IMG/VR virus record: IMGVR_UViG_3300037064_000038
Location: 1 to 24,684 of that record
DNA from: a virus
DNA: 24,684 nucleotides
Reading direction: 5' to 3' (one strand)
Shown: in pieces, positions 1-5,631 of the stretch
How positions within the stretch are numbered: position 1 is the stretch's first letter
Layout of the letters: each line of letters begins with the position of its first letter
Position numbers and translations under genes: made by a program
The notes under the pieces: model-generated
Seen by the model: the letters and a program-made list of their open reading frames with translations, nothing else
Database searches by the model: none
Told to the model about the DNA's origin: nothing

Positions 1-18
1 AGAACTAAGGATTATTGA

Positions 19-243
19 ATGAATGGATTTACGAAAGAAGAGTTGAATTTAATTCATTTTCTATCCACAGATCGAATCGAAGCAATAGGTTATGAAGAAG
101 CAGAAAAAGAAGGCACAGCCAAAATTAGTTTTCTTATAGAAAGAATGATTGATTCCTTTTGCGAGCATAAAGAAAAGCATAAAGAATGGTTAGCCTATCA
201 ATGCGATAAATGTGGCATGATGTTTAATTGTAATAATCAATAA
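19..243 (+). CDS. Small Cys-containing early phage protein, unknown function
   Basis: The product is 74 residues and not recognised. The AAGGA ribosome site at 7-11 fits the ATG at 19. The N-terminal two thirds is acidic and helical in character. The C-terminal end has CDKCGMMFNC, a CxxC pair with a third Cys five residues later, which could bind zinc only with a further ligand such as the nearby His residues. It is the first of three short genes in a row on the same strand ahead of the recombinase, a typical phage early cluster. Its function cannot be inferred. Confidence 0.6.
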   Translation: MNGFTKEELNLIHFLSTDRIEAIGYEEAEKEGTAKISFLIERMIDSFCEHKEKHKEWLAYQCDKCGMMFNCNNQ

Positions 244-258
244 AAGGACGGTATTTCC

Positions 259-453
259 ATGGCTTTTTTAGATAAAACATTTTGCGCATCACCAAACTGT
301 AAAAACGAATGTGGCAGACAAATGACTAATAAAGAAAAAGAATATCTGAAAGAGTTGGCATTTAGAGGCTTAACTGTTGACTGTATCATTTCACAGGCCT
401 ATTTTTGCGGCGAACCCATTAATGAATCTCCAATAACCTCTAATAAGGCATAA
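259..453 (+). CDS. Small Cys-rich phage protein, unknown function
   Basis: The product is 64 residues. AAGGA at 243-247 lies about 11 bases before the ATG. The N-terminal half carries three Cys spaced as CxxxxxCxxxC (FCASPNCKNECGR) and two more follow near residues 42 and 50, which suggests a small metal-binding or disulfide fold. Phages of enteric bacteria carry similar short 'FCASPxCxNxCGR' proteins of unknown role; this likeness is from memory and was not searched. It sits 15 bases after the previous gene and one base before the next. Confidence 0.65.
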   Translation: MAFLDKTFCASPNCKNECGRQMTNKEKEYLKELAFRGLTVDCIISQAYFCGEPINESPITSNKA

Positions 454-454
454 A

Positions 455-691
455 ATGATTAAATTTATAACAAAAAACGATGAAGATGATACTCCGAGAT
501 TTGGCGATGTAGAGGACGGTCAATTTTTCGTTTGCATTAGAGGTTGTTTTTGTCAAAAAAGAATAGCATCAGGATTTGCCTCCATAATTGCTTATGATGA
601 CGGAACTCCTGCAGGAGAAGTTTATTCGGGATGGCTAGATTCTACTGTTATTAGAGAGATTTTACGAGCAGTCAAAAAAATAGAATTTTAA
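455..691 (+). CDS. Small phage protein, unknown function
   Basis: The product is 78 residues and starts one base after the upstream stop, so its translation is probably coupled. The motif FGDVEDGQFF followed by a short Cys-containing stretch (CIRGCFCQK) resembles short phage proteins with an 'F-dle-Gq-F' signature of unknown role. That comparison is inference. No membrane segment or catalytic motif is visible. Confidence 0.6.
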   Translation: MIKFITKNDEDDTPRFGDVEDGQFFVCIRGCFCQKRIASGFASIIAYDDGTPAGEVYSGWLDSTVIREILRAVKKIEF

Positions 692-703
692 TAAGGAATA
701 AAA

Positions 704-1276
704 ATGAAAGTCGGGTACGCACGTACATCGACCGTTAGCCAAGAAGCAGGACTTGAAGCACAAATAAAGGAACTCGAAAGCGCAGGATGCGACAGAATAT
801 TTTACGAGCAAGCATCCTCAATCGCCAAGCGCAACGAGCTCGATCTAGCACTAAATTTTGTACGAGAAGGTGACATTTTTGTTATAACTAAGATTGATAG
901 ACTCGCAAGAAGCGTGCCAGATTTGATGCAATTTGTGGAAGATTTACATCAAAAAAAGGTTACTTTTATTATTTTGAACTTAGGAATGGACACAAGCACG
1001 CCCACAGGTAAGCTCATGTTAACCATGCTCGCTGCAGTAGCCCAATTTGAGCGCGAAATCATGCTTGAAAGACAGAGAGAAGGAATTGCCAAGGCTAGGG
1101 CAGAGGGTAAATTTAAAGGGCGTAAACAGCTTCCAAAGGAGCTTAAAGACCTGGTGATGACTTACGTGGAAGGAGGACTGGCAAAAAGCTGGATTTCGCG
1201 TAAAGTTGGCATTGCTGAGTCTAGTATTTATCGTATTATTAATGAGCAAAAACAAATAAGGGTGTGTAATGAGTAA
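704..1276 (+). CDS. Serine recombinase (resolvase/invertase family)
   Basis: The 190-residue product is a small serine recombinase, which cuts and rejoins DNA through a phosphoserine link. The catalytic domain starts with GYARTST, giving Ser9 as nucleophile with Arg7 beside it. KIDRLARS (63-70) supplies the conserved active-site arginines. TGKLMLTMLAAVAQFERE (101-118) and ERQREGI form the start of the long E helix used in dimerisation. Residues 145-185 form a C-terminal helix-turn-helix (AKSWISRKVGIAESSIYRII). This is the usual length of gamma-delta/Hin-type enzymes and is too short for a large serine integrase. AAGGA at 694-698 fits the ATG. The 3' end overlaps the next gene by 8 bases. I saw no obvious paired crossover sites in the window, so whether it resolves, inverts or transposes DNA is open. 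Confidence 0.93.
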   Translation: MKVGYARTSTVSQEAGLEAQIKELESAGCDRIFYEQASSIAKRNELDLALNFVREGDIFVITKIDRLARSVPDLMQFVEDLHQKKVTFIILNLGMDTSTPTGKLMLTMLAAVAQFEREIMLERQREGIAKARAEGKFKGRKQLPKELKDLVMTYVEGGLAKSWISRKVGIAESSIYRIINEQKQIRVCNE

Positions 1277-1508
1277 ATTTAATCTAGGTGATGAGGTCTA
1301 TTATATTTATCCGGAATTTATGCGCTTGAAAGATATATCCATTCAAAAAGGAATTATTAATACAATGCGGTATTGCAAAGAACTCAAAATTATTACTTAT
1401 TTTTTTGGCGAAGATGATTACGGATTTCTTGATGATGAGATTTTTTATTGCAAAAATGATTTAATTGATTCCTATCTAAGTGAACTAATTAAATTGCGCG
1501 ATTTATAA
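1269..1508 (+). CDS. Small phage protein, unknown function
   Basis: The product is 79 residues and overlaps the recombinase stop by 8 bases (ATGAGTAA), so translation is probably coupled. It opens with KFNLGDEVYYIYPEF and a later GIIN, the pattern of many short phage beta-barrel proteins ('F-x-x-G-D-x-V'). It is rich in Tyr, Phe and acidic residues and has no catalytic motif. Function unknown. Confidence 0.6.
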   Translation: MSKFNLGDEVYYIYPEFMRLKDISIQKGIINTMRYCKELKIITYFFGEDDYGFLDDEIFYCKNDLIDSYLSELIKLRDL

Positions 1509-1517
1509 GGATGTGTA

Positions 1518-1676
1518 ATGACTGACAGAACTGACAGAACTATAGAGGAACAAATAAGGCCTTTTATCCTTGACTCGTTACTCTCTCAAAGTGGAAAAGT
1601 TCTTACTCCTGAAATAATTAGCGCTGTTACTACCGAGTTATTAGAGCGCATAATGGATGTTGTTAATAGAGAATAA
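1518..1676 (+). CDS. 52-residue phage protein, unknown function
   Basis: AAGGA at 1507-1511 lies 6 bases before the ATG and the frame stays open to TAA at 1674. The product begins MTDRTDRTIEEQIRPFI and ends ELLERIMDVVNRE. It is a short amphipathic helical protein with no Cys and no membrane segment. It lies between genes of the same strand with 9- and 21-base gaps, as expected of a real gene. Not recognised. Confidence 0.55.
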   Translation: MTDRTDRTIEEQIRPFILDSLLSQSGKVLTPEIISAVTTELLERIMDVVNRE

Positions 1677-1697
1677 AGTTTATTACAAGGATTTTTC

Positions 1698-1910
1698 ATG
1701 GATCGAGAAAAATGTATAAAAATTAGAGATATTGCCACAATTTTGCTTTTTATGGGATTAATAGTCTGGATGTTAGGAGTGATTTGGAATTCTGATTTTG
1801 CAAAATTATTGCTAACTGACGATATTATGGCAGAAAGCAAAGAAGCGCATCAAAGTGAGTTTTATTCGGATAGTGTGCATAATCCGGATGGAGTTGGTGA
1901 AAGTGAGTAG
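1698..1910 (+). CDS. Small single-pass membrane protein
   Basis: The product is 70 residues, with AAGGA at 1687-1691 about 6 bases before the ATG. Residues 14-31 (ATILLFMGLIVWMLGVIW) form one clear transmembrane segment. A short basic N-terminus (DREKCIKIR) favours an N-in, C-out topology by the positive-inside rule, with an acidic C-terminal tail outside the membrane. The role is unknown. Small early membrane proteins of phages are often host-takeover, exclusion or lysis-accessory proteins, but nothing here distinguishes these. Confidence 0.65.
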   Translation: MDREKCIKIRDIATILLFMGLIVWMLGVIWNSDFAKLLLTDDIMAESKEAHQSEFYSDSVHNPDGVGESE

Positions 1911-2136
1911 TAAAAGTTCTTTATTGATTTAAGAAAAAAGAGCAGAATATAGAGATTGAAACAGCAAGTCTTACTTCATGTATGCTTGCTGTATTATATA
2001 CAAATAAAAATCTAGCTTGAGAATCTCCCGACCAAAGTTGCTTCTCTCGCATTATTACCAAGGACACCGAAGTTTTGGTGAAATACGGCAAAGTGTCCAT
2101 ACCAGGTTACACAACAACCTAGGGAAATTATACATC
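1911..2136 (+). promoter_or_regulatory. Intergenic leader with inverted repeats before the replication gene
   Basis: This 226-base stretch separates the early block from the replication gene. It holds an 8-bp perfect inverted repeat, ACAGCAAG (1961-1968) and CTTGCTGT (1985-1992), next to an AT-rich TATTATATA that could be a -10 region. Further on, GGACAC (2062-2067) pairs with GTGTCC (2093-2098), while the overlapping ACCAA (2057-2061) pairs with TTGGT (2075-2079), so the two hairpins exclude each other. The open frame can be extended back to a TTG at 2017, but that stretch lacks a ribosome site and its peptide looks non-coding. I read the region as an operator plus a folded RNA leader; the exact role is inference. 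Confidence 0.35.
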
Positions 2137-3045
2137 ATGACTGCAAATAATAACAACCCTTATGTAGCATCCTTCTTCGTAGTTCCCGCATATATTATGT
2201 CATTACCAGGATTAACTTTAAGTTTCCTTAGGGTTTACGAAACTATTTTTCAATTTTGGAATCATCGAAAGACCTGTTTTTTATCTCTTGATTCAATTTG
2301 CGAACGAACAACCGTGGGAAGAAGCCAGGTTTGTGAGGCTTTATTATTCTTTGAAAAACATAATGAATTACAACGCATAAAAAAAGGAGGTCGTCGTTAT
2401 CTTCTACAGCCCTCAAAGCCTATAGAAACCGACTGTACAGAAATTATACCGGAGTCCGGAGGAGCGGACTGTGAAGTCCGGAGGAGCGGACTTGGTGAGT
2501 CCGGAGGAGCGGACTATAATAATAAGAAGTTAAATAAAGAAAATAATAATACTACTACTAGCAACATATCTTTTGAAAATTACAAGAATGAAGAAAAATC
2601 AGCTCTTGCGAATTCATCTAATAATCACTCGGATTCATTATTAAAAGAAAAATTTAAAACAGAGGCATTAACCGATACAGCATGCAATGAAACGTTTAAA
2701 TCGCGATTTACCGGCATTGAAGTTACTTTAATCCAACTTTACGAAGAATGTTGCGACTACTGGAGCCAGAAAAACCAAATGGTGTATAAGGCCAGATTCT
2801 TAACACACTTAAAGAAAACCCCGATTGATAAATACAAAACAGGTTCAAGCGCATCAAAATACCCAACCAAAGAACAGCGAGATGCTGAATACAAAAAAAT
2901 AGAACAACGCGAAAAAGAATCTGAGCAAAGAAGACAGCAGGATATTGATAGGAGTGCTAAAGTAAAAAATATTGATAAGAGAAAAGAAATAACACAAACG
3001 GCCTCTAGCGCATTGTCATCCTGCTTAAACGCATTGAGGCAATAA
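2137..3045 (+). CDS. Replication initiator with lambda O-like layout
   Basis: The 302-residue product is probably the phage replication initiator. I chose the ATG at 2137 (AGGGA about 11 bases upstream) over a TTG at 2017, because the first 40 codons of the longer frame look non-coding. Residues about 15-95 resemble a winged-helix DNA-binding domain: SLDSICERTTVGRSQVCEAL as helix-turn-helix, then a basic wing IKKGGRRYLLQP. Residues 106-127 are encoded by three 18-bp iterons. An Asn/Lys-rich linker follows, then a charged helical C-terminal part (QLYEECCDYW to the end) that could contact a helicase or loader. Binding domain, iterons and AT-rich DNA inside one gene is exactly the lambda O arrangement. 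No direct similarity to O is claimed, and a RepA-type plasmid or phage initiator is the alternative. The stop overlaps the next start (TAATG). Confidence 0.7.
   Translation: MTANNNNPYVASFFVVPAYIMSLPGLTLSFLRVYETIFQFWNHRKTCFLSLDSICERTTVGRSQVCEALLFFEKHNELQRIKKGGRRYLLQPSKPIETDCTEIIPESGGADCEVRRSGLGESGGADYNNKKLNKENNNTTTSNISFENYKNEEKSALANSSNNHSDSLLKEKFKTEALTDTACNETFKSRFTGIEVTLIQLYEECCDYWSQKNQMVYKARFLTHLKKTPIDKYKTGSSASKYPTKEQRDAEYKKIEQREKESEQRRQQDIDRSAKVKNIDKRKEITQTASSALSSCLNALRQ
2453..2515 (+). repeat. Three identical 18-bp iterons with dyad symmetry
   Basis: AGTCCGGAGGAGCGGACT occurs three times without a mismatch, at 2453-2470, 2475-2492 and 2498-2515. Each copy is itself an inverted repeat, AGTCCG and CGGACT around a 6-base GAGGAG centre. 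The copies start 22 and 23 bases apart, about two helical turns, so they lie on the same DNA face. Copies 1 and 3 are read as ESGGAD but copy 2 is in another frame and reads VRRSGL, which argues that the DNA and not the peptide is conserved. Confidence 0.9.
2513..2575 (+). other. Candidate origin: AT-rich unwinding region beside the iterons
   Basis: Directly after the third iteron the coding strand becomes almost pure A/T with repeated AATAAT, TAAATAA and ACTACT blocks. In lambda the region next to the O iterons is AT-rich and melts when O binds. By analogy this is the likely unwinding element of a replication origin inside the initiator gene. The assignment rests on layout only. Confidence 0.5.
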
Positions 3046-3314
3046 TGTCCCTACAAACAACAATAACCCGATTTGTGAAATACTGTCACGAAAACAACAT
3101 GCATTTGCTACGAGACGACATCGCCTACTTAAAAAAGATTTTATCAAAATGCGATTTAAGCGAAATTAGACCTGTTTTACACGATTATAGTAAAAAGTGG
3201 TATGAAGGTATTGCCGAATGCACGAACGTTCAAAATAAGCAGAATTTTGCGCGAAAGAGAGCCAATATTTGGATAAGGGAATACATGAATCATGAGAGGA
3301 ATAAAAAAAAGTGA
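3045..3314 (+). CDS. Small protein downstream of the initiator, unknown
   Basis: The product is 89 residues and basic, and its ATG shares one base with the initiator's stop, so the two are co-translated. It is predicted mainly helical with a Lys/Arg-rich end (ARKRANIWIREYMNHERNKKK). It occupies the position of a helicase loader (lambda P) but is far shorter than P, and I see no AAA or P-like motif. A role as replication accessory protein is only inferred from position. Confidence 0.6.
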   Translation: MSLQTTITRFVKYCHENNMHLLRDDIAYLKKILSKCDLSEIRPVLHDYSKKWYEGIAECTNVQNKQNFARKRANIWIREYMNHERNKKK

Positions 3315-3477
3315 AGTTTGGTGTTTTAACTGTGATACATATAAAGTCGAAGTGGGTAAAAAATGCCGTAAATGTGGTGCTAGAATTTATCTAAACCCGG
3401 ACAGAAAGTATAAAACTAGGCTTATCCGGGTGCGATTGGAAGAAATGACGCTGTCAGAATGGGATACCATCATCTAG
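3292..3477 (+). CDS. Small zinc-ribbon protein
   Basis: The product is 61 residues and overlaps the upstream gene by 23 bases; GGGA before the ATG is the likely ribosome site. WCFNCDTYKVEVGKKCRKCG has two CxxC pairs 14 residues apart, a typical one-zinc ribbon. It probably binds nucleic acid or protein. Its last 24 bases overlap the convergent 3' end of the ssb gene, marking the point where the rightward and leftward early transcription units meet. Confidence 0.7.
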   Translation: MRGIKKSEVWCFNCDTYKVEVGKKCRKCGARIYLNPDRKYKTRLIRVRLEEMTLSEWDTII

Positions 3478-3852
3478 CTGTGCCGTTTGCGCTACATCAA
3501 CAACCAATGCCGCTTGAGGACGCTCCGAAGAGCACAGCATTATCATATCTTGAATGATGACTTTCGTTACATTTTTTGTAACACCATCTTTCTCGTACTG
3601 CTGATACTCAATAGTTCCTTCAATGTGAAGTTTGCTACCTTTCACAACATATAGCTGCACGATGTCTGCAAGTTTTCCGAAACTAACGCATTGATGCCAT
3701 TGCGTGGTTTTTGATTCATCGCTTGAATCTTTCTTTTTATGATGCTCAGTTGCTAGTGAAAATGAAGCTATTGTTAAACCGCTTGATGTCGTTCTGACAT
3801 CCGGATCTTTGCCTACTATCCCTACTAAAGAAATCTTACATAGTGTTTTCAT
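3454..3852 (-). CDS. ssb: Single-stranded DNA-binding protein
   Basis: The 132-residue product is an SSB of the bacterial OB-fold family. It opens with ISLVGIVGKDPDVRTTSSG followed by SFSLAT, the usual first OB strands. QWHQCVSFGKLADIV and VVKGSKLHIEGTIEYQQYEKDG match the conserved 'W-x-x-V-x-F-g-k-l-A' and 'kGs-l-i-eG-l' motifs. It ends in DDGIPF, the acidic Phe-terminated tail that recruits replication and repair partners. It is shorter than E. coli SSB (about 178) because the Gly/Gln linker is reduced. It would coat ssDNA made at the phage origin. It is the last gene of the leftward operon, and its start shares one base with the upstream stop. Confidence 0.95.
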   Translation of the reverse strand: MKTLCKISLVGIVGKDPDVRTTSSGLTIASFSLATEHHKKKDSSDESKTTQWHQCVSFGKLADIVQLYVVKGSKLHIEGTIEYQQYEKDGVTKNVTKVIIQDMIMLCSSERPQAALVVDVAQTAQLDDGIPF

Positions 3853-4019
3853 TACTTATCCTTATCAAGCGAGTTTAATGTGTCGGTTAACATATCAATT
3901 TTAAATTTAAGCTCTTTTGTTTGTTTTTCCAGGTCATGAATTCGTAGAATTGTTCTTTCTAGTTCTTCTTTTTCATTTCTTGGTTTAATTGAAATTGCTT
4001 TTTCTATTATGTCATTCAT
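3852..4019 (-). CDS. 55-residue coiled-coil protein, unknown
   Basis: ATG at 4019-4017 overlaps the upstream stop as ATGA, and its own TAA shares a base with the ssb start. The product (MNDIIEKAISIKPRNEKEEL...) has regular heptad spacing of Leu/Ile through ELERTILRIHDLEKQ and on to the C-terminus, giving a clear coiled coil. It is placed to be made together with SSB. Function unknown. Confidence 0.6.
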   Translation of the reverse strand: MNDIIEKAISIKPRNEKEELERTILRIHDLEKQTKELKFKIDMLTDTLNSLDKDK

Positions 4020-4222
4020 TCTGTTATACCCTCTTTAATTGATTCAAAAATTTCTGTCAGCATTTCTATTTTTACTTCTTTTTTTATTTCAATGAAGTTT
4101 AATATCATTGATGTTGCCGCTGTAAGTCCTGTTAAAACTGAAAGACCATCTTCATTCGTTGGTGCTTTACCCAATATTGTTAGCACCATTTCTTCAATTT
4201 TATATATAATGTCGTTATTCAT
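4016..4222 (-). CDS. Small helical protein, unknown
   Basis: The product is 68 residues, read leftward, with ATGA overlaps at both ends. It is rich in Ile, Leu and Glu (IEEMVLTILGKAPTNEDG; MILNFIEIKKEVKIEML) and predicted helical. A moderately hydrophobic centre is too polar for a confident membrane segment. Not recognised. The shared overlap pattern with its neighbours is the main evidence that it is a real gene. Confidence 0.6.
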   Translation of the reverse strand: MNNDIIYKIEEMVLTILGKAPTNEDGLSVLTGLTAATSMILNFIEIKKEVKIEMLTEIFESIKEGITE

Positions 4223-4326
4223 TCCGAATCCTCTTCGCGTGATTCTTTGTATTCTGATAAGTCATCAGATTCATATTCTGATTGCTCCCAGCCTGCTTCG
4301 TCTGTCCATCCTTCCATTATTCCCAT
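4219..4326 (-). CDS. 35-residue acidic microprotein
   Basis: AGGAG at 4340-4336 lies 9 bases before the ATG and the TGA overlaps the next start as ATGA. The product begins MGIMEGWTDEAGWEQSEYES and is strongly acidic (Glu, Asp and Ser dominate). It has no hydrophobic core, so it may be disordered or act as a DNA mimic or peptide ligand. That idea is speculation; the overlap structure is what supports translation. Confidence 0.5.
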   Translation of the reverse strand: MGIMEGWTDEAGWEQSEYESDDLSEYKESREEDSE

Positions 4327-4327
4327 T

Positions 4328-4492
4328 TTAAAAATCTCCTATGCTTCTATTAGTTATAAACCGATAATGCTGGCATCTTTTGCAAAGCGCTTGTACACCC
4401 GCTACTGTATTATCTGTTCGTCTTCTTAAATTCAATGTTTGTGTCATGTCTAAATTATGTCCCCATATAAGACATATAAGCCATTTTATCAT
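4328..4492 (-). CDS. 54-residue basic protein, unknown
   Basis: The start overlaps the upstream stop (TGATG, one base shared) and the stop lies one base before the next ATG. The product begins MIKWLICLIWGHNLDM, a hydrophobic start, then a basic central part (LNLRRRTDNT) and a CxxC pair (LCKRCQHY). The pattern 'hydrophobic N-terminus, CxxC, aromatic' suggests a small zinc-binding or membrane-edge protein. It is too short for a firm call. Confidence 0.5.
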   Translation of the reverse strand: MIKWLICLIWGHNLDMTQTLNLRRRTDNTVAGVQALCKRCQHYRFITNRSIGDF

Positions 4493-4698
4493 CAATTTAC
4501 CTCTAATTTATCTGTTAATTGAATAATGTTCTTGCAATTTTCACGTAATATGCACAATTCTATTTTGCTGAAAGATTGCATGTATTCGTGGTCTCCGTTA
4601 AGTGACGCATAGAAATTGTAATCCCATAAGTCGCACTCATTGTCCGTTGGGTCTATTTCAAATTTTGCTATTGTTTCTGATAGATCTGTTAAGTTCAT
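4492..4698 (-). CDS. Small acidic protein, unknown
   Basis: The product is 68 residues. ATG at 4698 shares a base with the preceding stop (TAATG) and TGA shares a base with the following start. It is rich in Asp, Glu and Asn (KFEIDPTDNECDLWDYNF), with a helical second half (FSKIELCILRENCKNIIQL). No known motif is seen. Confidence 0.6.
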   Translation of the reverse strand: MNLTDLSETIAKFEIDPTDNECDLWDYNFYASLNGDHEYMQSFSKIELCILRENCKNIIQLTDKLEVN

Positions 4699-4883
4699 TA
4701 TACTAGTCCTCCAAGCTTCGCCAATGCTGTTGCGGCCATGATTCCGTAAATACCTAGTATCAATCCTACTACTAAGTGAAATTGGCTTCTTAATTCGCTT
4801 TTAATCTCGATTAAAGATTGACTGAAGCTGTCGTTCTTTTGTTTTAGAAGCTCGATGTCTAGCTGTTCTTTTGTGTATGTCAT
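4698..4883 (-). CDS. Small coiled-coil membrane protein
   Basis: The product is 61 residues. Residues 1-35 are a charged helix (EQLDIELLKQKNDSFSQSLI), and residues 36-55 (FHLVVGLILGIYGIMAATAL) form one transmembrane segment near the C-terminus. A cytoplasmic coiled coil on a C-terminal anchor is a frequent design among small phage proteins. A role in membrane attachment of replication or in exclusion is possible but not shown. ATGA overlap with the upstream gene and TAATG with the downstream gene. Confidence 0.65.
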   Translation of the reverse strand: MTYTKEQLDIELLKQKNDSFSQSLIEIKSELRSQFHLVVGLILGIYGIMAATALAKLGGLV

Positions 4884-5053
4884 TTTGTTTCCTTAGTTAA
4901 TTTTCTTTCGTCACGACACAATATTTCTGAATGTGTAGGAGTAAATTCATGAGGATACGCATCCGTTAAACTAATACACGGGCAATCCCTGCAAAAATAA
5001 TAATATGGATTCAAAATGTAAGTTTCTCCCCAGCAATTCCAGCACTTTTTCAT
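4880..5053 (-). CDS. 57-residue zinc-finger-like protein
   Basis: AAGGA about 6 bases before the ATG at 5053 is a good ribosome site, and TGA overlaps the next ATG (ATGA). The product opens MKKCWNCWGE and continues with FCRDCPC, two CxxC pairs about 14 residues apart as in a zinc ribbon. A polar tail follows. It is likely a small nucleic-acid or protein-binding factor. Confidence 0.6.
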   Translation of the reverse strand: MKKCWNCWGETYILNPYYYFCRDCPCISLTDAYPHEFTPTHSEILCRDERKLTKETK

Positions 5054-5077
5054 ATTTAATCCTTGTTAAAGCGACCG

Positions 5078-5230
5078 TTAGGCCGCTACATTTTTAATTC
5101 GTTGATTTACTTCTTTTAATCTTCTCAGTACTGACTCAAACCTTTTCCCACCTTCTAACATCAATTCGACTACTTCTTTTTGCAACATTTTACTTACTTC
5201 AATTAGGTTGTTGTATTCGTTTCTTGTCAT
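5078..5230 (-). CDS. 50-residue helical protein, first gene of leftward operon
   Basis: This is the first gene after the strong leftward promoter; its ATG at 5230 lies about 30 bases from the expected start of transcription, with GGGATT as a weak ribosome site. The product begins MTRNEYNNLIEVSKMLQKEV and is one long amphipathic helix with Leu/Val heptads, ending IKNVAA. The stop lies in a small GC-rich hairpin, AGCGGCC-TAAC-GGTCGCT (one G-U pair), which may tune expression between this gene and the next. Confidence 0.55.
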   Translation of the reverse strand: MTRNEYNNLIEVSKMLQKEVVELMLEGGKRFESVLRRLKEVNQRIKNVAA

Positions 5231-5261
5231 TTTTAATCCCCATTTGTTTGTATATGCCGCT

Positions 5262-5289
5262 ATTATAGCAAACTTTTATTTGATGTAAA
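5262..5289 (-). promoter_or_regulatory. Leftward sigma70 promoter with extended -10
   Basis: On the minus strand TTTACA (5289-5284) is followed after 16 bases by a perfect TATAAT (5267-5262), with TG one base before it (extended -10). Transcription would start near 5255 and run into the nine-gene leftward operon ending in ssb. This is the best consensus promoter I see in the window. Confidence 0.8.
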
Positions 5290-5317
5290 GTGTTATTTAT
5301 ACATTTATTTAAAGTAT

Positions 5318-5346
5318 TTGATCATCAGTAAATATTTGTGTACTAT
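5318..5346 (+). promoter_or_regulatory. Candidate rightward promoter
   Basis: TTGATC (5318-5323), a 17-base spacer and TACTAT (5341-5346) form a moderate sigma70-like promoter reading toward the gene at 5408. Its matches are 4/6 in each box. The hexamer TATTTG occurs four times around it (5277, 5315, 5333, 5344), once across the -35/-10 interval, so it may be an operator, though the region is AT-rich enough for chance. Confidence 0.4.
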
Positions 5347-5363
5347 TTGCTAAATATGGTGAG

Positions 5364-5386
5364 TTTTCCACAGATTTTGTGGATAA
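5364..5386. promoter_or_regulatory. Opposed DnaA-box-like sites
   Basis: TTTTCCACA (5364-5372) and, on the other strand, a perfect TTATCCACA DnaA box (5386-5378) face each other, forming the inverted repeat TCCACA-GATTT-TGTGGA. They lie between the rightward promoter and the first gene of that unit. Host DnaA could repress or time this promoter, or the pair could belong to a second origin. The match is visible; binding is inferred. Confidence 0.5.
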
Positions 5387-5407
5387 GATTTTAGTACAAG
5401 GATTTGT

Positions 5408-5629
5408 ATGATTAACACATCTGGAGCAGCAGATTGCCCTACTTGCAGCGGACGGGGCTGGACTCGTGGCTTTGTTGGTGGTGTATATGATTGCGGCGAC
5501 TGTTGGAAATATAATGAGGTTACTGCTGTTAAAGATGAATCATTGAATAAATTTTGTTCTAAATTCAATGAGTCTACTATTACTGAGCTGCCAAAGAAGC
5601 GTGGTAGACCTAAGTTAATCAAGGATTGA
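5408..5629 (+). CDS. Zinc-finger protein with AT-hook end
   Basis: The product is 73 residues, with AAGGA 5 bases before the ATG. CPTCSGRGW near residue 10 and CGDCW near residue 29 form a DnaJ-like CxxC...CxxC pair, here one zinc site. The C-terminus PKKRGRPK is a classic AT-hook (RGRP core), which binds the minor groove of AT-rich DNA. It is probably a DNA-binding regulator or accessory to the methyltransferase that follows directly (its TGA overlaps or touches the next start). Confidence 0.7.
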   Translation: MINTSGAADCPTCSGRGWTRGFVGGVYDCGDCWKYNEVTAVKDESLNKFCSKFNESTITELPKKRGRPKLIKD

Positions 5630-5631
5630 TG

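Noticed and set aside
704-1276. A DNA-inversion or transposon unit around the serine recombinase.
   Set aside because: I found no inverted crossover-site pair or terminal inverted repeats flanking it; neighbours are ordinary early phage genes.
2017-2136. TTG-initiated extension of the replication gene by 40 codons.
   Set aside because: No ribosome site, peptide looks non-coding, and the stretch contains inverted repeats; ATG at 2137 starts the recognisable domain.
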